Shown here: piece after piece, positions 63,968 through 64,000 of the stretch
Layout: each line of letters opens with the position of its first letter
Position numbering within the stretch: position 1 is the stretch's first letter
Source of the DNA: an uncultured Ruminococcus sp.
Lineage (GTDB): Bacteria; Bacillota; Clostridia; Oscillospirales; Ruminococcaceae
Length of the DNA stretch: 64,000 nucleotides
Assembly (NCBI GenBank): GCA_945868475.1
Contig: CAMBLM010000007.1
Location: forward strand, 1 to 64,000
Direction: 5' to 3'
Notes under the pieces: model-generated
What the model was told of the DNA's origin: nothing
What the model saw: only the letters and a program-made list of their open reading frames with translations
The model's database searches: none
Program-made: the position numbers and the translations under genes

Positions 63968-64000
63968 GCGTTTTCACAAAATAAAACACCATATATAATA

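Overview
The window looks like a chromosomal segment, including the replication origin, of a low-to-mid GC anaerobic Gram-positive bacterium. The closest match I can suggest is a cellulolytic Ruminococcus-type member of the Oscillospiraceae. That placement is inferred from strong Shine-Dalgarno sites, sigma-A type promoters, spoVS, a GH94 cellobiose phosphorylase, an MsmK-type sugar importer ATPase, a flavin reductase-rubredoxin fusion suited to an anaerobe, and a Firmicutes-type origin.

Layout. 1-3.7 kb: a tandem minus-strand array of five secreted proteins that share a signal peptide and/or C-terminal anchor and differ in the middle. 3.7-4.6 kb: a regulatory island with three sigma-A promoters, a candidate small RNA and a strongly folded RNA just before metG (4.6-6.5 kb). 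6.7-10.6 kb: response regulator, sensor kinase and HtrA protease, resembling a secretion-stress module. 10.8-18.5 kb: nadB, msmK-like ATPase, rsuA-like pseudouridine synthase, flavoprotein, a small SprA-like metallopeptidase, two unknown membrane proteins and a HAD phosphatase. 19.2-31.7 kb: plus-strand housekeeping block rnj, gdpP, rplI-dnaB-tilS-hpt-ftsH, recG. 31.9-36.2 kb: ymdB, spoVS, radical SAM protein, guaB. 36.6-44.6 kb: recA-recX, flavin reductase-rubredoxin, TPP riboswitch-thiT, lysC, tatD, a lipoprotein and a HEPN-MNT pair. 44.9-53.3 kb: cellobiose phosphorylase, rimO-pgsA, MATE exporter and O-acetylhomoserine sulfhydrylase. 53.8-64 kb: dnaA, oriC, dnaN, yaaA, recF, remB, gyrB, an unknown gene and gyrA, all on the minus strand and leading away from the origin.

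The most notable non-standard content is intergenic. At 53.35-53.77 kb I reconstruct an Fst/par-like type I toxin-antitoxin locus: a promoter, a perfect ribosome-binding site and a 34-residue hydrophobic basic-tailed peptide, with a convergent antitoxin RNA, a shared bidirectional terminator and direct repeats linking the antitoxin to the toxin start. The toxin gene is split after codon 2 by a 100-bp palindromic MITE. Removing the MITE and one copy of its TAA target duplication restores the reading frame exactly. A related antitoxin-like RNA without a toxin lies at 33.25-33.36 kb. Four copies of the MITE are present, all flanked by TAA, and one copy carries paired changes that keep or extend its hairpin. 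Several other palindromic repeat families fill the gaps between genes, often directly at stop codons.

All gene functions are assigned by reading motifs and by family knowledge. No database search was run.
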